From an uncultured Bacteroides sp. (GTDB lineage: Bacteria; Bacteroidota; Bacteroidia; Bacteroidales; Bacteroidaceae), in the NCBI GenBank assembly GCA_945607605.1, contig CALYZE010000002.1:1-64000 (forward strand): a stretch of 64,000 nucleotides of DNA, written 5' to 3'. Shown in pieces: positions 18,516 to 29,331 of this stretch. The notes beneath the pieces are model-generated. The model was not told the DNA's origin. It was given only the letters and a program-made list of their open reading frames with translations, and did no database searches. The translations under genes were made by a program, and so were the position numbers. Within the stretch, counting starts at the first letter, position 1; each line of letters starts with the position of its first letter.

Positions 18516-18555
18516 GAAGAATCTCTTCCCTAATCATAAAGTGAAGAGATTCTTC
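18516..18555 (+). terminator. Perfect 13-bp hairpin after the GH10 remnant
   Basis: Arms 18516-18528 and 18543-18555 are exact complements around a 14-base loop. A T-tract is lacking, so it may attenuate or stabilise rather than terminate. It covers the GTG at 18541 that would start a longer GH35 frame, which supports the ATG at 18613. Confidence 0.5.
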
Positions 18556-18612
18556 CTCAAGCTCACCATCTGTTCAAACATAGAACCTATTCAAACGAAA
18601 CTACCTATAGTG

Positions 18613-20349
18613 ATGAAAAAGCGAATCTTATTCTTACTACTTTCCATTCAATTTACCTCCAATTATTTATTGGCTCAAAAGAGCTTTTTACAAAAGCAGG
18701 GTACTGCTACACAATTAATTGTGGATGGCAAACCTTTTTTCGTATTAGGAGGTGAACTGGGTAATTCATCAGCAGCGTGTACACAAGATATCGAACGTAT
18801 TTTTCCGAAACTAGAAAGAATGGGGCTAAATACCGTATTAGTACCCGCTTACTGGGATTTGATAGAACCTATGGAAGGGCAGTTCAATTTTAGCCTGACC
18901 GACCAAGTGCTGCAACAAGCACGAAAAAACAATTTAAAAGTCATCTTTCTGTGGTTTGGCGCTTGGAAAAATTCCATGAGCTGCTATGCCCCACTCTGGT
19001 TCAAAGAGAATTATAAAAAATATCCACGTGCATATACCCGTAGTGGTAAGCCACTCGAAATAGCCAGTGCATTTTCCGAAGCTGTATATCAAGCCGACAA
19101 TCGTGCTTTTTCTCAATGGATGAACCATCTCGCATCTGTCGATAAAGAGGAAGGAACTGTCATCATGATACAGATAGAAAACGAAATTGGTATGCTGGAA
19201 GATGCTCGTGATCATTCCAAAGAGGCAAATAAAGCATTCAATGCTTCCATACCGTCTCCACTTATAGAATACCTGCAAAAGAATGAGAAAAAGCTTCATC
19301 CTTGGATGCTAAAGAAGTGGACAGAATCTGGTAGAAAAAAACAAGGTAACTGGCAGGAAGTATTTGGAGAAGACCTATACACCGACGAGATATTCATGGC
19401 ATGGCACTATGCCAGTTATGTGGAGAAACTGGCACAAACGGCACGTTCTATTTATAATGTACCACTCTACGTAAACGCTGCCATGAACAGCCGTAATCGT
19501 AAACCAGGCGAGTATCCGTCGGCTGGACCTTTGGCACATCTTATTGATGTGTGGCACAGTGCCGCCCCCAGTATCGATTTTCTTGCTCCCGATCTTTATG
19601 ATGACGATTTTACCGGATGGGTAGCGCAATACCATCTGCACAACAATCCATTATTTATTCCTGAAATTCGTCTAACAGAGAACAACGGAGTACGTGCTTT
19701 CTATGTATTTGCCGAACATGATGCCATAGGTATTAGTCCTTTTTCTATAGAAGATGCTTCCGATGCCCCCAATAATCCTCTGGTACAAAGTTATGCCAAA
19801 CTAAAAGAATTAATACCCCTACTCGCTCCTTATCAAGGAAAGGGAAGAATGAGAGGATTGCTTTTTGATCAAACACATAAAGAACGTATTCTCACCGAAG
19901 ATGATTTGATCCTCACTTGTCGCCATAACTTCACTCTACCTTGGGATCCACGTGCCACAGATGGTAGTGTATGGCCTGAAGGAGGAGGTCTTTTGTTGAA
20001 ATTAGCAGCCAACGAATATATAGTAGCCGGTAGTGGCCTCGTCATAGAGTTTGCAAAAAACACGGAGAAAACAATGCCTGCAGATAAAAAAAAGCTGGGA
20101 GAAGATGGCTTTTTGCAAGCAGGGAAAGCAGATAAAGAGTCTTGGGAATCTAATGAAAAAGAGACAACACAGACATGGAGTGGCAGTCGTTGCGGAATTG
20201 GCTTTGTAGATGAGGTGACAGTCAATCCAGACGGAAGTCTCAAATACATTCGTCGTCTCAATGGTGATCAGGATCATCAAGGACGTCACGTCCGTATTTC
20301 AGTAGGTGATTTTAAAATATTGCATGTAAAATTGTATGAATACAGATAA
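18613..20349 (+). CDS. GH35 beta-galactosidase-like enzyme with DUF5597 C-terminus
   Basis: 578-residue exported glycoside hydrolase (signal peptide about residues 1-22, ending LLAQ). The GH35 barrel starts at LIVDGKPFFVLGGELGNSS. The acid/base is Glu191 in QIENEIGM, and the probable nucleophile is Glu351 in FIPEIRL. The C-terminal region (about 400-578, with TTQTWSGSRCGIGFVDEV) resembles DUF5597. It would remove terminal beta-linked galactose from side chains, which fits a decorated xylan, though other beta-glycosides are possible. A GTG start at 18541 is rejected because it overlaps a hairpin and masks the signal peptide. The esterase gene follows after 28 bases. Confidence 0.85.
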   Translation: MKKRILFLLLSIQFTSNYLLAQKSFLQKQGTATQLIVDGKPFFVLGGELGNSSAACTQDIERIFPKLERMGLNTVLVPAYWDLIEPMEGQFNFSLTDQVLQQARKNNLKVIFLWFGAWKNSMSCYAPLWFKENYKKYPRAYTRSGKPLEIASAFSEAVYQADNRAFSQWMNHLASVDKEEGTVIMIQIENEIGMLEDARDHSKEANKAFNASIPSPLIEYLQKNEKKLHPWMLKKWTESGRKKQGNWQEVFGEDLYTDEIFMAWHYASYVEKLAQTARSIYNVPLYVNAAMNSRNRKPGEYPSAGPLAHLIDVWHSAAPSIDFLAPDLYDDDFTGWVAQYHLHNNPLFIPEIRLTENNGVRAFYVFAEHDAIGISPFSIEDASDAPNNPLVQSYAKLKELIPLLAPYQGKGRMRGLLFDQTHKERILTEDDLILTCRHNFTLPWDPRATDGSVWPEGGGLLLKLAANEYIVAGSGLVIEFAKNTEKTMPADKKKLGEDGFLQAGKADKESWESNEKETTQTWSGSRCGIGFVDEVTVNPDGSLKYIRRLNGDQDHQGRHVRISVGDFKILHVKLYEYR

Positions 20350-20377
20350 CTATAAGCATAGGAAAATAAAAACAATT

Positions 20378-22099
20378 ATGAAAGATTGGAGACATCATAA
20401 GATTGGATTAAGAATAATAATGTTGTTTTGCCTTTGCACTACTTCTTGGTTGGAAGCAAAAGTAAAGTTACCCGTTTTGATTGCAGACGGCATGGTACTT
20501 CAGCGCGAACAACCCGTCAAAGTCTGGGGAACAGCCGATGCCGGAGAAAGTATACAAATCAAATTTCTGAAAGTCCCTGCCCAGCAAGGAGAAAAAGCAA
20601 CCCTACAGCCAACAATCGTAAAAGGTGGCAAATTAAAAGCAGTTTATGCCGTCACAGCCGATGAGGATGGTAAATGGAGCATCACTCTCCCGCCCATGCA
20701 AGCAGGTGGACCTTATTTATTACAGATCAATGAAATAGAGTTGAAAGATATACTAGTAGGAGATGTATGGCTCTGTTCAGGACAATCCAACATGGAACTC
20801 CCCGTACGTCGAGTGACAGATCTATTTGCTAAAGAAATCGCTTCATATGAAAACAAGCAGATACGCCATATCATCGTTCCTAAAGAATACAACTTTCATG
20901 CGCCACAAAAAAAACTGTCACCTACACACTGGAAACCGCTGACACAGCAAAATGTAATGGATTTTTCTGCCCTCGCCTATTTCTTTGCCAAAGAGATGTA
21001 TGAAAAAACGGGAGTTCCTGTAGGCCTAATCAACTCTAGCTGGGGAGGTACACCAATAGAAGCATGGATCAGTGAAGAAGGATTAAAAGCATTTCCTCAA
21101 TATATCAACGACAAGCGCCTCTATGAAGAAGATGCTTATTGCACGCGTATCAAAGAAATGGAAGGAGAGAACTTTCAACGATGGAATGCAGTCTTGTATC
21201 GTGGAGATGCAGGTTTACACGAACCTACACCTTGGTATGCAACCAACTATGACGACAGTGATTGGCAAAAGATAGATATGTTTTCACAAAACTGGGGAAA
21301 CAATGGCTTAAACCCTATCGGTGGATCGCATTGGTTGCGCAAAGACGTCTTCATACCCGCTACAATGGCAGAGAAAGAAGCCACCCTTCGATTAGGATGT
21401 ATCGTTGACGCAGATTCAGTCTATGTAAACGGAGTTTTCATTGGCACCACCGGTTATCAATATCCACCCCGTATTTATCATATTCCTGCCGGAGTGCTAA
21501 AAGAAGGACGTAATAATGTTACCGTACGCATGATTAGCAACGGTGGCCAACCAAGTTTCGTACCAGAAAAACCTTATAAAATTATCAGTCAACCCCAAAA
21601 TGGGATTGAAGGGGAAGCAATTAGTTTAGAGGGGACCTGGAAATATCGCTTGGGAGCCCCGATGCCCAATGCTCCAAGTATGATGTTTTTCTGCTACAAG
21701 CCCGTGTGTTTATACAATGCCATGATTGCTCCCTTACAGAATTATGCCTTACGTGGAGTAGTGTGGTATCAAGGAGAATCCAACGTTTCACGTCGGAACG
21801 AGTATGCCACACTACTTACTGCTCTAATCGCTGATTGGCGTAAAACTTTTGATAATGCCATGCTTCCCTTCTATCTTGTGGAATTGGCGGACTTCTTGTC
21901 TACCAATGATATAGGAGGTCGTAAGGCATGGAGCGAAATGCGAGAAGAACAAGCCAAAGCTGCACAAATAAACACCAACACTTTCCTTATTCGCAACAGC
22001 GATCTAGGAGAATGGAATGATATCCACCCCTTGGATAAAAAAACATTGGGTAAGCGTATAGTTGATGAAACAATAAAGGGAATAAAAAAATATCAATAA
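20378..22099 (+). CDS. Sialate O-acetylesterase-family (SGNH) carbohydrate esterase
   Basis: 573-residue exported esterase (signal peptide about residues 1-27, ending SWLEA). An N-terminal beta domain (KLPVLIADGMVLQREQPV) leads into the SGNH block: the catalytic serine in CSGQSNMELPV, the GVVWYQGESN block, and the C-terminal Asp/His pair in NDIHPLDK. A galactose-binding-like jelly roll (about residues 280-400, with HWLRKDVFIP and DADSVYVNG) is inserted in the catalytic domain, as in several Bacteroides members. In this xylan operon acetyl-xylan is the likely substrate rather than sialic acid; that is inference. ATG 20336, overlapping GH35, is an alternative start. Confidence 0.85.
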   Translation: MKDWRHHKIGLRIIMLFCLCTTSWLEAKVKLPVLIADGMVLQREQPVKVWGTADAGESIQIKFLKVPAQQGEKATLQPTIVKGGKLKAVYAVTADEDGKWSITLPPMQAGGPYLLQINEIELKDILVGDVWLCSGQSNMELPVRRVTDLFAKEIASYENKQIRHIIVPKEYNFHAPQKKLSPTHWKPLTQQNVMDFSALAYFFAKEMYEKTGVPVGLINSSWGGTPIEAWISEEGLKAFPQYINDKRLYEEDAYCTRIKEMEGENFQRWNAVLYRGDAGLHEPTPWYATNYDDSDWQKIDMFSQNWGNNGLNPIGGSHWLRKDVFIPATMAEKEATLRLGCIVDADSVYVNGVFIGTTGYQYPPRIYHIPAGVLKEGRNNVTVRMISNGGQPSFVPEKPYKIISQPQNGIEGEAISLEGTWKYRLGAPMPNAPSMMFFCYKPVCLYNAMIAPLQNYALRGVVWYQGESNVSRRNEYATLLTALIADWRKTFDNAMLPFYLVELADFLSTNDIGGRKAWSEMREEQAKAAQINTNTFLIRNSDLGEWNDIHPLDKKTLGKRIVDETIKGIKKYQ

Positions 22100-22115
22100 A
22101 AAATAATATTCTACT

Positions 22116-23528
22116 ATGATGGAATCTACAGTGAAAACCAATGGAGAGTCTAAAGGATTCTACAAACTATCTTGGCTTCAACGTATAGGCTTCGGTTCAG
22201 GTGATTTGGCACAAAACCTCATCTACCAGACCGTATGTATGTATTTACTAATCTTTTATACCAATGTATACGGGCTTAAACCCGAAGTCGCTGCGGTCAT
22301 GTTTCTTATTGTCCGAATCGTTGACGTGATATGGGACCCCTTGGTCGGCGCTTTTGTAGACAAGAGTAATCCGCAACTAGGAAAGTATCGTTCCTATCTT
22401 ATATTAGGCGGCATTCCACTTACCGGCTTTGCCATCTTATGCTTTTGGGATGGCTTCTCAGGCTCTCTATTCTATGCCTATTTCACCTATGTAGGTTTGT
22501 CAATGTGCTATACCCTAATCAATGTGCCTTATGGAGCGCTCAATGCCTCGCTCACACGTGACACAAATGAAATCACCATATTAACATCCGTACGTATGTT
22601 TCTAGCCAATGTAGGTGGACTGGCGGTAGCTTATGGGATTCCTATTATAGTCAAGCTCCTTTCTCCTGATGGCAAAATCAATTCAACAGCTTCGGGTAAG
22701 GCGTGGTTCATTACCATGACAATCTATGCAGTCATGGGATTGGCCTTACTCGTATTCTGTTTCACGCAGACTAAAGAGCGGGTAGTGATGGATAAAGAGG
22801 AAACTGCCAAAGTGAAAGTCTCCGACTTATGGGTTGAATTTAAAAAAAACAGACCATTACGTATTTTAGCCTTCTTTTTTATCACTGCATTTGCTATGAT
22901 GGCCATCGGCAACTCTGCAGGTTCGTATTATATGATATACAACGTTCATGCACCGGAAATGCTCCCCTACTTCATGGCTTTGGGTTCTATACCCGCATTC
23001 ATATTCATGCCAATGGTTCCTGCCATCAAACGAGCTATCGGTAAAAAGCAAATGTTTTATGTATTCCTTTCGATTGCCATTATCGGTATGGCGCTACTCT
23101 ACGCTATTTCCATGATTCCAGCTCTCAAGACACAGATATGGCTCGTATTTGTAGCACAATTTATTAAATCTACCGGAGTGATTATTGCTACAGGATATAT
23201 GTGGGCTCTAGTTCCCGAAGTAATTTCGTATGGTGAATATACACATGGCAAACGTATCTCGGGGATCGTCAACGCTCTTACCGGTATATTTTATAAAGCC
23301 GGAATGGCCTTGGGTGGTGTTGTACCGGGTTTGATACTAGCATTCGTAGGTTTTGACCAGACAAACGAAGTCTCTCAATCAACCTTTGCCGAACAAGGAA
23401 TTCTTTGGTTGGTTGCCATCATTCCTGCGTTATTACTCCTATTAGCTATATTTATCATTTCTAAATATGAACTGGATGATGAAGTGATAGATACTATCAA
23501 TAAAGAAATAGAACAACGAAATAAATAA
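22116..23528 (+). CDS. GPH-family (MelB/XynP-like) sugar:cation symporter
   Basis: 470-residue inner-membrane protein with about 12 transmembrane helices. The N-terminal GFGSGDLAQNLIYQTVCMYL, followed by RIVDVIWDPLVGAFVDKS, is the hallmark of the glycoside-pentoside-hexuronide family. A second conserved block, GKRISGIVNALTGIFYKAG, lies near residue 385. Its place between the esterase and the GH10-GH43 gene suggests import of xylobiose or short xylo-oligosaccharides into the cytoplasm, where the signal-less GH43 could finish hydrolysis. A tandem ATG-ATG leaves the start ambiguous by one codon. Confidence 0.9.
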   Translation: MMESTVKTNGESKGFYKLSWLQRIGFGSGDLAQNLIYQTVCMYLLIFYTNVYGLKPEVAAVMFLIVRIVDVIWDPLVGAFVDKSNPQLGKYRSYLILGGIPLTGFAILCFWDGFSGSLFYAYFTYVGLSMCYTLINVPYGALNASLTRDTNEITILTSVRMFLANVGGLAVAYGIPIIVKLLSPDGKINSTASGKAWFITMTIYAVMGLALLVFCFTQTKERVVMDKEETAKVKVSDLWVEFKKNRPLRILAFFFITAFAMMAIGNSAGSYYMIYNVHAPEMLPYFMALGSIPAFIFMPMVPAIKRAIGKKQMFYVFLSIAIIGMALLYAISMIPALKTQIWLVFVAQFIKSTGVIIATGYMWALVPEVISYGEYTHGKRISGIVNALTGIFYKAGMALGGVVPGLILAFVGFDQTNEVSQSTFAEQGILWLVAIIPALLLLLAIFIISKYELDDEVIDTINKEIEQRNK

Positions 23529-23537
23529 CAATTCCCT

Positions 23538-26273
23538 ATGAAGATAAATCGCATTCTTGCCATCTTATTGGCAACATTCTTGCTCACAGCCTGCAACAGT
23601 GAAAAAACGGCAACTGTTCTAGAACCTTCATTAAAAGATACATTTGGAGACAAATTTCTGATAGGTGTTGCTCTGAATCAGAAGCAAGCCTCCGGTGAAG
23701 ATACAGCAGCTGTCAAAATAGTAAAGCATCACTTCAACTCCATCGTTGGTGAAAACTGCATGAAAAGCCTCGTGATCCATCCGGAAGAAGACCGGTATAA
23801 CTTTTCAGGTGCTGATTCATTAGTAAACTTTGGCGAAGCAAACGGTATGGCTATCATTGGACATTGCCTCATTTGGCATTCACAATGTGCACCTTGGTTT
23901 TTTATAGATAACGATGGTAACTATGTCTCACCCGAAATTTTGAAACAGCGTATGAAAGAGCACATTACCACACTTGTGAGCCGTTATAAAGGGCGTATCA
24001 AGGGATGGGATGTCGTCAATGAAGCAATCACTGAAGATGGCTCGTATCGCCAAACTCCATTTTACGAGATATTGGGAGAAGAATACGTTCCACTTGCTTT
24101 TCAATATGCACACGAAGCAGATCCTGATGCGGAACTCTATTATAATGATTACGGAATGAATATTGCCGGACGAAGAGAAGGGGTTGTGAAGTTAGTCAAT
24201 CAACTGAAAGAAAACGGACTACGTATAGATGCAGTAGGCATGCAAGGACACATGGGTATGGACTATCCCACTGTGGAAGATTTTGAGAAAAGCTTGCTTG
24301 CCTTCTCTGCAACTGGTGCTAAAGTAATGATTACAGAATGGGAGATGAGCGCCTTGCCTACAATCCAACAAAGTGCGAATATCACTGATACCGCTACCTA
24401 TCAGAAAGTCATGAATCCCTATCCTGAAGCATTGCCTGACTCTGTGAGCCGTATCTGGAATGCTCGGATGAAAACCTTCTTCGATCTGTTTCTGAAACAT
24501 TCAGACATTATTACTCGTGTCACAGTTTGGGGAGTCAGCGACGGAGATTCATGGAAAAACGATTTTCCCATGCCTGGCCGCAAGGAATATCCTTTGCTCT
24601 TCGATCGTAACCTCCAACCCAAACCATTTGTGCGTGAACTGCTTTCACCTAAACATGCAATATTCGACGAGTTTATCTATGAAGTTCCAAATAAAGAACA
24701 ACCTACAGCCCTCACAGAACACTCTTCCCTTCCGGGTACACAAAATCCGTTGTTACCCGGTTGCTATCCTGATCCCAGTATCTGTCGGGTAGGGAGTGAT
24801 TATTATCTCGTAAATTCATCTTTCGCTTTCTACCCCGGCGTTCCTATCTGGCATAGTACCAATCTCACAGAATGGAAACAGCTGGGATACGTTCTGAACC
24901 GCCCTTCACAGCTAACACTCAAAGAGGGTTTACGCATCAGTGGTGGTGTGTATGCTCCGGACATTAAATACAATCCGCACAATAAACTGTTCTATATGAT
25001 TACAACAGCAGTAGATGGCGGCGGCAACTTCTATGTAACCACCGATGATCCGAAAAAGTGCGAATGGAGTGATCCGGTTTACTTACCTGAAGTAGGAGGA
25101 ATAGATCCCAGTTTCCTCTTCGACAAAGATGGCAAAGCTTACATTTTGAACAATGACGCTCCTGCCGGAACGTCCGAATATACGGGTCACCGTGCTATTT
25201 GGATAAGAGAGTTTGACTGGAAGAATAACCGCATTGCAGGGCAGCAAAAAATGATTATAGACGGTGGCGTGGACAAAAAAGAACATCCCATCTGGATAGA
25301 AGGGCCACATTTATATTCCATCAATGACACTTACTACCTAACAGCAGCAGAAGGTGGGACGGGGCCTGAGCATAGTCAAGTCATTTTTTCAGCAAATTCA
25401 CCTTTCGGTCCTTTTAAGCCTTGCCGGATAAACCCGATTCTGACACAACGTGATTTGCCAAAAGACCGTCAGAATCCTGTTACTTGCACCGGACATGCCG
25501 ATTTCGTACAAACTCCCTCCGGAGATTGGTATGCCGTTTTTCTGGGGGTGCGCCCCTATCAAGATGGTCACGATGTGATGGGACGTGAAACTTTCTTGCT
25601 CCCAGTCAGTTGGGAAGACGGACAGCCCATCATACTCTCTGCCGGTGAACCCATCCATTACACCAATCGTCCTCTACCCCCTACTCCATTGTGGACAACG
25701 GAAAAATTAGCAAACGAGGCATTCTTTATTCGCACGCCACAAAGTACTTACTATAAAATAGATAAAGCCGGAAAGCTTACCCTAACGGCACGCAGCAGCA
25801 GACTCAACGATTGGTTACAACCCTCTGTTATTGGACGTTGGATAACGAATTGGGAGTTTACTGCACAAACAGCCGTCAGTTTCCATCCAACTTCTACGGA
25901 AGACTTTGCCGGTATCGTTCTATTCCAGAACGATGCTTGCCACATCCGGTTCGGCAAAACAACGGATGAACTAGGAAATCCCTGCCTTAAAGTCATAGCT
26001 CTCAGTCAAGGAGAACTATGCGCTGAAGCTGTAACGTCCTTGCAAAATTCAGAGGCAAACGATAAAATCTACCTAAAAATGACAGGCAACGAACAACCTA
26101 CAGCAAACGGTAGAGAAGTAAATTATACATTCAGTTACTCCTTCAACCCCTCAAAAGGTTGGACACAAGTTGGCAAGCCAGTTTCGGCTGATCTGCTAAG
26201 CACTCACACAGCAGGAGGATTTACTGGCACTATGGCAGGGATTTATGCCACAGGCGATTACAGTGGAAATTAA
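23538..26273 (+). CDS. Bifunctional GH10-GH43 fusion lipoprotein
   Basis: 911-residue enzyme with two catalytic modules. A lipoprotein signal ends in LLTAC (Cys near residue 19). GH10 endo-xylanase module: about residues 30-375, with acid/base Glu162 in DVVNEAI, nucleophile Glu267 in ITEWEMS, and the WGVSDGDSW end. GH43 module: from about 400, with base Asp412 in CYPDPS, Asp523 in GGIDPSF and acid Glu588 in [10 protein letters not shown]-terminal beta-sandwich (about 720-911) resembles the lectin-like domain often trailing GH43 beta-xylosidases. It would cleave the backbone and trim xylose or arabinose in one chain. It follows the symporter after 9 bases. Confidence 0.93.
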   Translation: MKINRILAILLATFLLTACNSEKTATVLEPSLKDTFGDKFLIGVALNQKQASGEDTAAVKIVKHHFNSIVGENCMKSLVIHPEEDRYNFSGADSLVNFGEANGMAIIGHCLIWHSQCAPWFFIDNDGNYVSPEILKQRMKEHITTLVSRYKGRIKGWDVVNEAITEDGSYRQTPFYEILGEEYVPLAFQYAHEADPDAELYYNDYGMNIAGRREGVVKLVNQLKENGLRIDAVGMQGHMGMDYPTVEDFEKSLLAFSATGAKVMITEWEMSALPTIQQSANITDTATYQKVMNPYPEALPDSVSRIWNARMKTFFDLFLKHSDIITRVTVWGVSDGDSWKNDFPMPGRKEYPLLFDRNLQPKPFVRELLSPKHAIFDEFIYEVPNKEQPTALTEHSSLPGTQNPLLPGCYPDPSICRVGSDYYLVNSSFAFYPGVPIWHSTNLTEWKQLGYVLNRPSQLTLKEGLRISGGVYAPDIKYNPHNKLFYMITTAVDGGGNFYVTTDDPKKCEWSDPVYLPEVGGIDPSFLFDKDGKAYILNNDAPAGTSEYTGHRAIWIREFDWKNNRIAGQQKMIIDGGVDKKEHPIWIEGPHLYSINDTYYLTAAEGGTGPEHSQVIFSANSPFGPFKPCRINPILTQRDLPKDRQNPVTCTGHADFVQTPSGDWYAVFLGVRPYQDGHDVMGRETFLLPVSWEDGQPIILSAGEPIHYTNRPLPPTPLWTTEKLANEAFFIRTPQSTYYKIDKAGKLTLTARSSRLNDWLQPSVIGRWITNWEFTAQTAVSFHPTSTEDFAGIVLFQNDACHIRFGKTTDELGNPCLKVIALSQGELCAEAVTSLQNSEANDKIYLKMTGNEQPTANGREVNYTFSYSFNPSKGWTQVGKPVSADLLSTHTAGGFTGTMAGIYATGDYSGN

Positions 26274-26314
26274 AACATCGTACACATTAAAAAATATACT
26301 AAATTTGCTTCATT

Positions 26315-27307
26315 ATGAAAAAAGAAATGAGATACCTAGTTCCGGGAGATTATATGGCAGACCCTGCCGTACATGTTTTCAATGACAGGCTCTATATTTA
26401 TCCCAGTCACGACTGGGAGAGCGGCATCGAAGAAAATGACAATGGGGATCATTTTGACATGAAAGATTACCATGTCTTCTCCACCGATGACGTGATGCAG
26501 GGTGAAATTATAGATCACGGTTTAGCATTACAAGTAGCAGATATTCTCTGGGCAGGTCGCCAGTTATGGGATTGCGATGTAGCTCTGAAAGACGGAATGT
26601 ACTACATGTATTTCCCACTGAAAGATCAAAACGATATTTTTCGCATCGGTGTTGCCATTAGCAATCGCCCTGAGGGTCCGTTCATACCACTACCAGATCC
26701 CATGAGAGGTAGTTACAGTATAGATCCTGCTATCTTTGACAACGGAGATGGAGAATACTATATGTACTTTGGTGGTCTGTGGGGTGGACAATTACAACGC
26801 TACCGCGACAACAAAGCATTAGAATGCGCTGTATTACCAGAAGGAAACGAAGCTGCCTTGCCGGCACGTGTGGCTAAACTCAGTAGTGACATGTTACAAT
26901 TTGCAGAAGAACCACGTCCGGTGATTATCTTGGATGAGCATGGCAAACCATTGACAGCCGGCGATAATGAACGACGTTTCTTTGAAGCCAGTTGGATGCA
27001 TAAGTACAACGGAAAATACTATTTTTCCTATTCCACCGGTGATACTCACCGTCTATGTTATGCAATCGGTGACAATCCATACGGTCCCTTTACCTATCAG
27101 GGAGTTATTCTCACTCCGGTGGTGGGTTGGACTACCCACCACGCCATTGCAGAATTTAAAGGGAAATGGTATCTATTCCATCATGACTGCGTACCTTCTA
27201 AGGGAAAAACTTGGCTTCGTAGCCTGAAAGTTTGCGAATTGGAATATGATGCTCAAGGAAGAATCATCACTATTGACGGACAATCATCACATGCATTAAA
27301 ACAATGA
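26315..27307 (+). CDS. GH43 beta-xylosidase/alpha-L-arabinofuranosidase (GH43_1-like)
   Basis: 330-residue single-domain five-bladed propeller enzyme without a signal peptide, so probably cytoplasmic. Catalytic triad: Asp16 (YMADPAV), Asp137 (YSIDPAIF) and Glu224 (FFEASWMH). The opening (RYLVPGDYMADPAVHVFNDR) and the sequence around HDWES resemble subfamily 1 members acting on xylo-oligosaccharides. It lacks the C-terminal lectin-like domain seen in the upstream fusion. Its ATG lies 41 bases after the fusion gene, and its end overlaps the GH67 start by 4 bases (ATGA), so the two are translationally coupled. Xylosidase and arabinofuranosidase activities cannot be separated by sequence. Confidence 0.9.
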   Translation: MKKEMRYLVPGDYMADPAVHVFNDRLYIYPSHDWESGIEENDNGDHFDMKDYHVFSTDDVMQGEIIDHGLALQVADILWAGRQLWDCDVALKDGMYYMYFPLKDQNDIFRIGVAISNRPEGPFIPLPDPMRGSYSIDPAIFDNGDGEYYMYFGGLWGGQLQRYRDNKALECAVLPEGNEAALPARVAKLSSDMLQFAEEPRPVIILDEHGKPLTAGDNERRFFEASWMHKYNGKYYFSYSTGDTHRLCYAIGDNPYGPFTYQGVILTPVVGWTTHHAIAEFKGKWYLFHHDCVPSKGKTWLRSLKVCELEYDAQGRIITIDGQSSHALKQ

Positions 27308-29331
27308 AATACAAAGCACTCTCTTTTTTTTATATAACCCTATTGTTTATAACACAAATGGCTGCCGAAGACGGTAGCCGTTTATGGCTTCGACAGTCCA
27401 CTGAGAAGGCCACACAAGTTATTGCTCCCCATCCATCGCCGACATTGGATATAGCAGTCAACGAGCTACGACAATCCTGGAAAGGTGATCCGGTACTACT
27501 TACCCTAAAGAAAGACAAAGCATTGAAACCCGACGGTTTCCGAATCTATGCTGAGAATGGAAAGATAAGAGTCATTTCTCCTACGGAAACAGGCCTACTT
27601 TATGCCTCTTATCACCTGTTGCGCCTCCAAGCTACCCATAAAACGACTTCCCAATCTTTTACGCACAACACAGTCTTTCCTCTCGTAAGTAATCCGACTT
27701 ATCACCTTCGCATCCTCAACCATTGGGACAATCTTGACCGCACCATTGAACGTGGATATGCAGGACAATCTCTCTGGAATTGGGAAGATTTACCCCACAT
27801 CCTTTCAGACCGCTATAAAGACTATGCCCGCGCTAACGCATCTATTGGAATCAACGGCACGGTATTGAATAATGTCAATGCTTCTCCGGAGATTCTTTCA
27901 ACAGACTATTTGCAAAAAGTGAAGGCGCTGGCCGATGTGTTCCGCTCTTACGGACTTCGCGTCTATCTTTCTGTAAATTTTGCCTCGCCTATGGCACTCG
28001 ATAGTTTGTCAACCGCCGACCCATTAAACAAAGAAGTCATCCGTTGGTGGAAAAGCAAAGTCAAAGAGATCTACCATCTCATCCCCGATTTCGGCGGTTT
28101 TTTGGTGAAAGCAAACTCTGAAGGACAACCCGGTCCTTGCGACTTCGGCCGTACCCATGCCGACGGTGCCAACATGTTAGCCGATGCGCTGAAGCCATAC
28201 AATGGTATCGTCATGTGGCGCGCATTTGTGTACAGCCCGTCTGATGCTGATCGGGCCAAACAAGCATACTTGGAATTTAAACCTCTGGACGGACAATTTC
28301 GCGATAATGTCATTGTGCAAGTAAAGAATGGACCTGTAGACTTCCAGCCTCGTGAGCCATACAGTCCACTATTCACTGCAATGGCACATACTCCGCTCAT
28401 GGTTGAATTCCAAATCACGCAAGAATACTTGGGACATTCCAACCATCTTGCCTATTTATCACCCATGTGGAAAGAGTTTTTCCAATTTGTACCTCCTCAC
28501 AGTTTAAAGGCAATTGCCGGCGTTGCCAATATTGGCACAGATGTTAATTGGTGCGGCCATTCTTTTGGACAAGCCAATTGGTATACTTTCGGACGATTAG
28601 CATGGGATAGTTCTCTTTCTTCAGAAGTGATCGCCGATGAATGGTTACAACAAACCTTCGATTTGGGTGAAAGTGAAGTGTTGAAAGTAAGAGACCTCAT
28701 GCTTCAGAGTCGTGAAGCAGTGGTAGATTATATGATGCCGTTAGGTTTGCACCATCTCTTTGCTTGGGGACATCATTACGGACCTGAACCTTGGTGTGAT
28801 ATACCCGGTGCCCGCCCTGACTGGATGCCATCTTATTATCACAAAGCAGACAAGAATGGCATTGGTTTCAATCGTAGCAGCACCGGCAGCCATGCTACAG
28901 CGCAATATCCCGAAGAGTTAGCAAATCAATATGACCATCCCGACACCTGTCCCGAACACTACCTGCTTTGGTTCCATCATCTCCCTTGGACCTATCAAAT
29001 GAAAAATGGACAGACCTTATGGGAAAAGCTCTGTCGACACTACGACCATGGAGTTCAACAAGTCAAGGAGTTCCAAAAGACATGGGATTCTTTGGAAGAA
29101 CATATAGATGCAGCACGTTTCAAAGAGGTACAATCCCGCCTAAAGACACAAATGCGAGATGCCGTTTGGTGGAAAGATGCCTGCCTGCTTTACTTCCAAC
29201 AATTTTCCGGGATGCCCATACCTTATGATTTAGAGCGCCCCATACACGAGCTGGAGGAACTGAAACAGATACAGCTACCAATTAATAACTATGAATGTCC
29301 CACCGGTGAATTACTGAATACGAAGCGATGA
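27304..29331 (+). CDS. GH67 alpha-glucuronidase
   Basis: 675-residue exported enzyme (signal peptide about residues 1-21, ending TQMAA) that removes (4-O-methyl)glucuronic acid from the non-reducing end of xylo-oligosaccharides. Three family residues are recognisable: Glu273 in KANSEGQPGP (general acid), Asp346 in KNGPVDFQPREP and Glu374 in FQITQEYLG. Their spacing (73 and 28 residues) equals that of Glu292, Asp365 and Glu393 in Cellvibrio GlcA67A. It is the last gene of the plus-strand operon and overlaps GH43 by 4 bases. Its presence is the strongest pointer to glucuronoxylan as substrate. Confidence 0.96.
   Translation: MKYKALSFFYITLLFITQMAAEDGSRLWLRQSTEKATQVIAPHPSPTLDIAVNELRQSWKGDPVLLTLKKDKALKPDGFRIYAENGKIRVISPTETGLLYASYHLLRLQATHKTTSQSFTHNTVFPLVSNPTYHLRILNHWDNLDRTIERGYAGQSLWNWEDLPHILSDRYKDYARANASIGINGTVLNNVNASPEILSTDYLQKVKALADVFRSYGLRVYLSVNFASPMALDSLSTADPLNKEVIRWWKSKVKEIYHLIPDFGGFLVKANSEGQPGPCDFGRTHADGANMLADALKPYNGIVMWRAFVYSPSDADRAKQAYLEFKPLDGQFRDNVIVQVKNGPVDFQPREPYSPLFTAMAHTPLMVEFQITQEYLGHSNHLAYLSPMWKEFFQFVPPHSLKAIAGVANIGTDVNWCGHSFGQANWYTFGRLAWDSSLSSEVIADEWLQQTFDLGESEVLKVRDLMLQSREAVVDYMMPLGLHHLFAWGHHYGPEPWCDIPGARPDWMPSYYHKADKNGIGFNRSSTGSHATAQYPEELANQYDHPDTCPEHYLLWFHHLPWTYQMKNGQTLWEKLCRHYDHGVQQVKEFQKTWDSLEEHIDAARFKEVQSRLKTQMRDAVWWKDACLLYFQQFSGMPIPYDLERPIHELEELKQIQLPINNYECPTGELLNTKR

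Noticed and set aside
18541..18612. GTG start for the GH35 gene
   Set aside because: It lies in a 13-bp hairpin and would bury the signal peptide; ATG 18613 is better.
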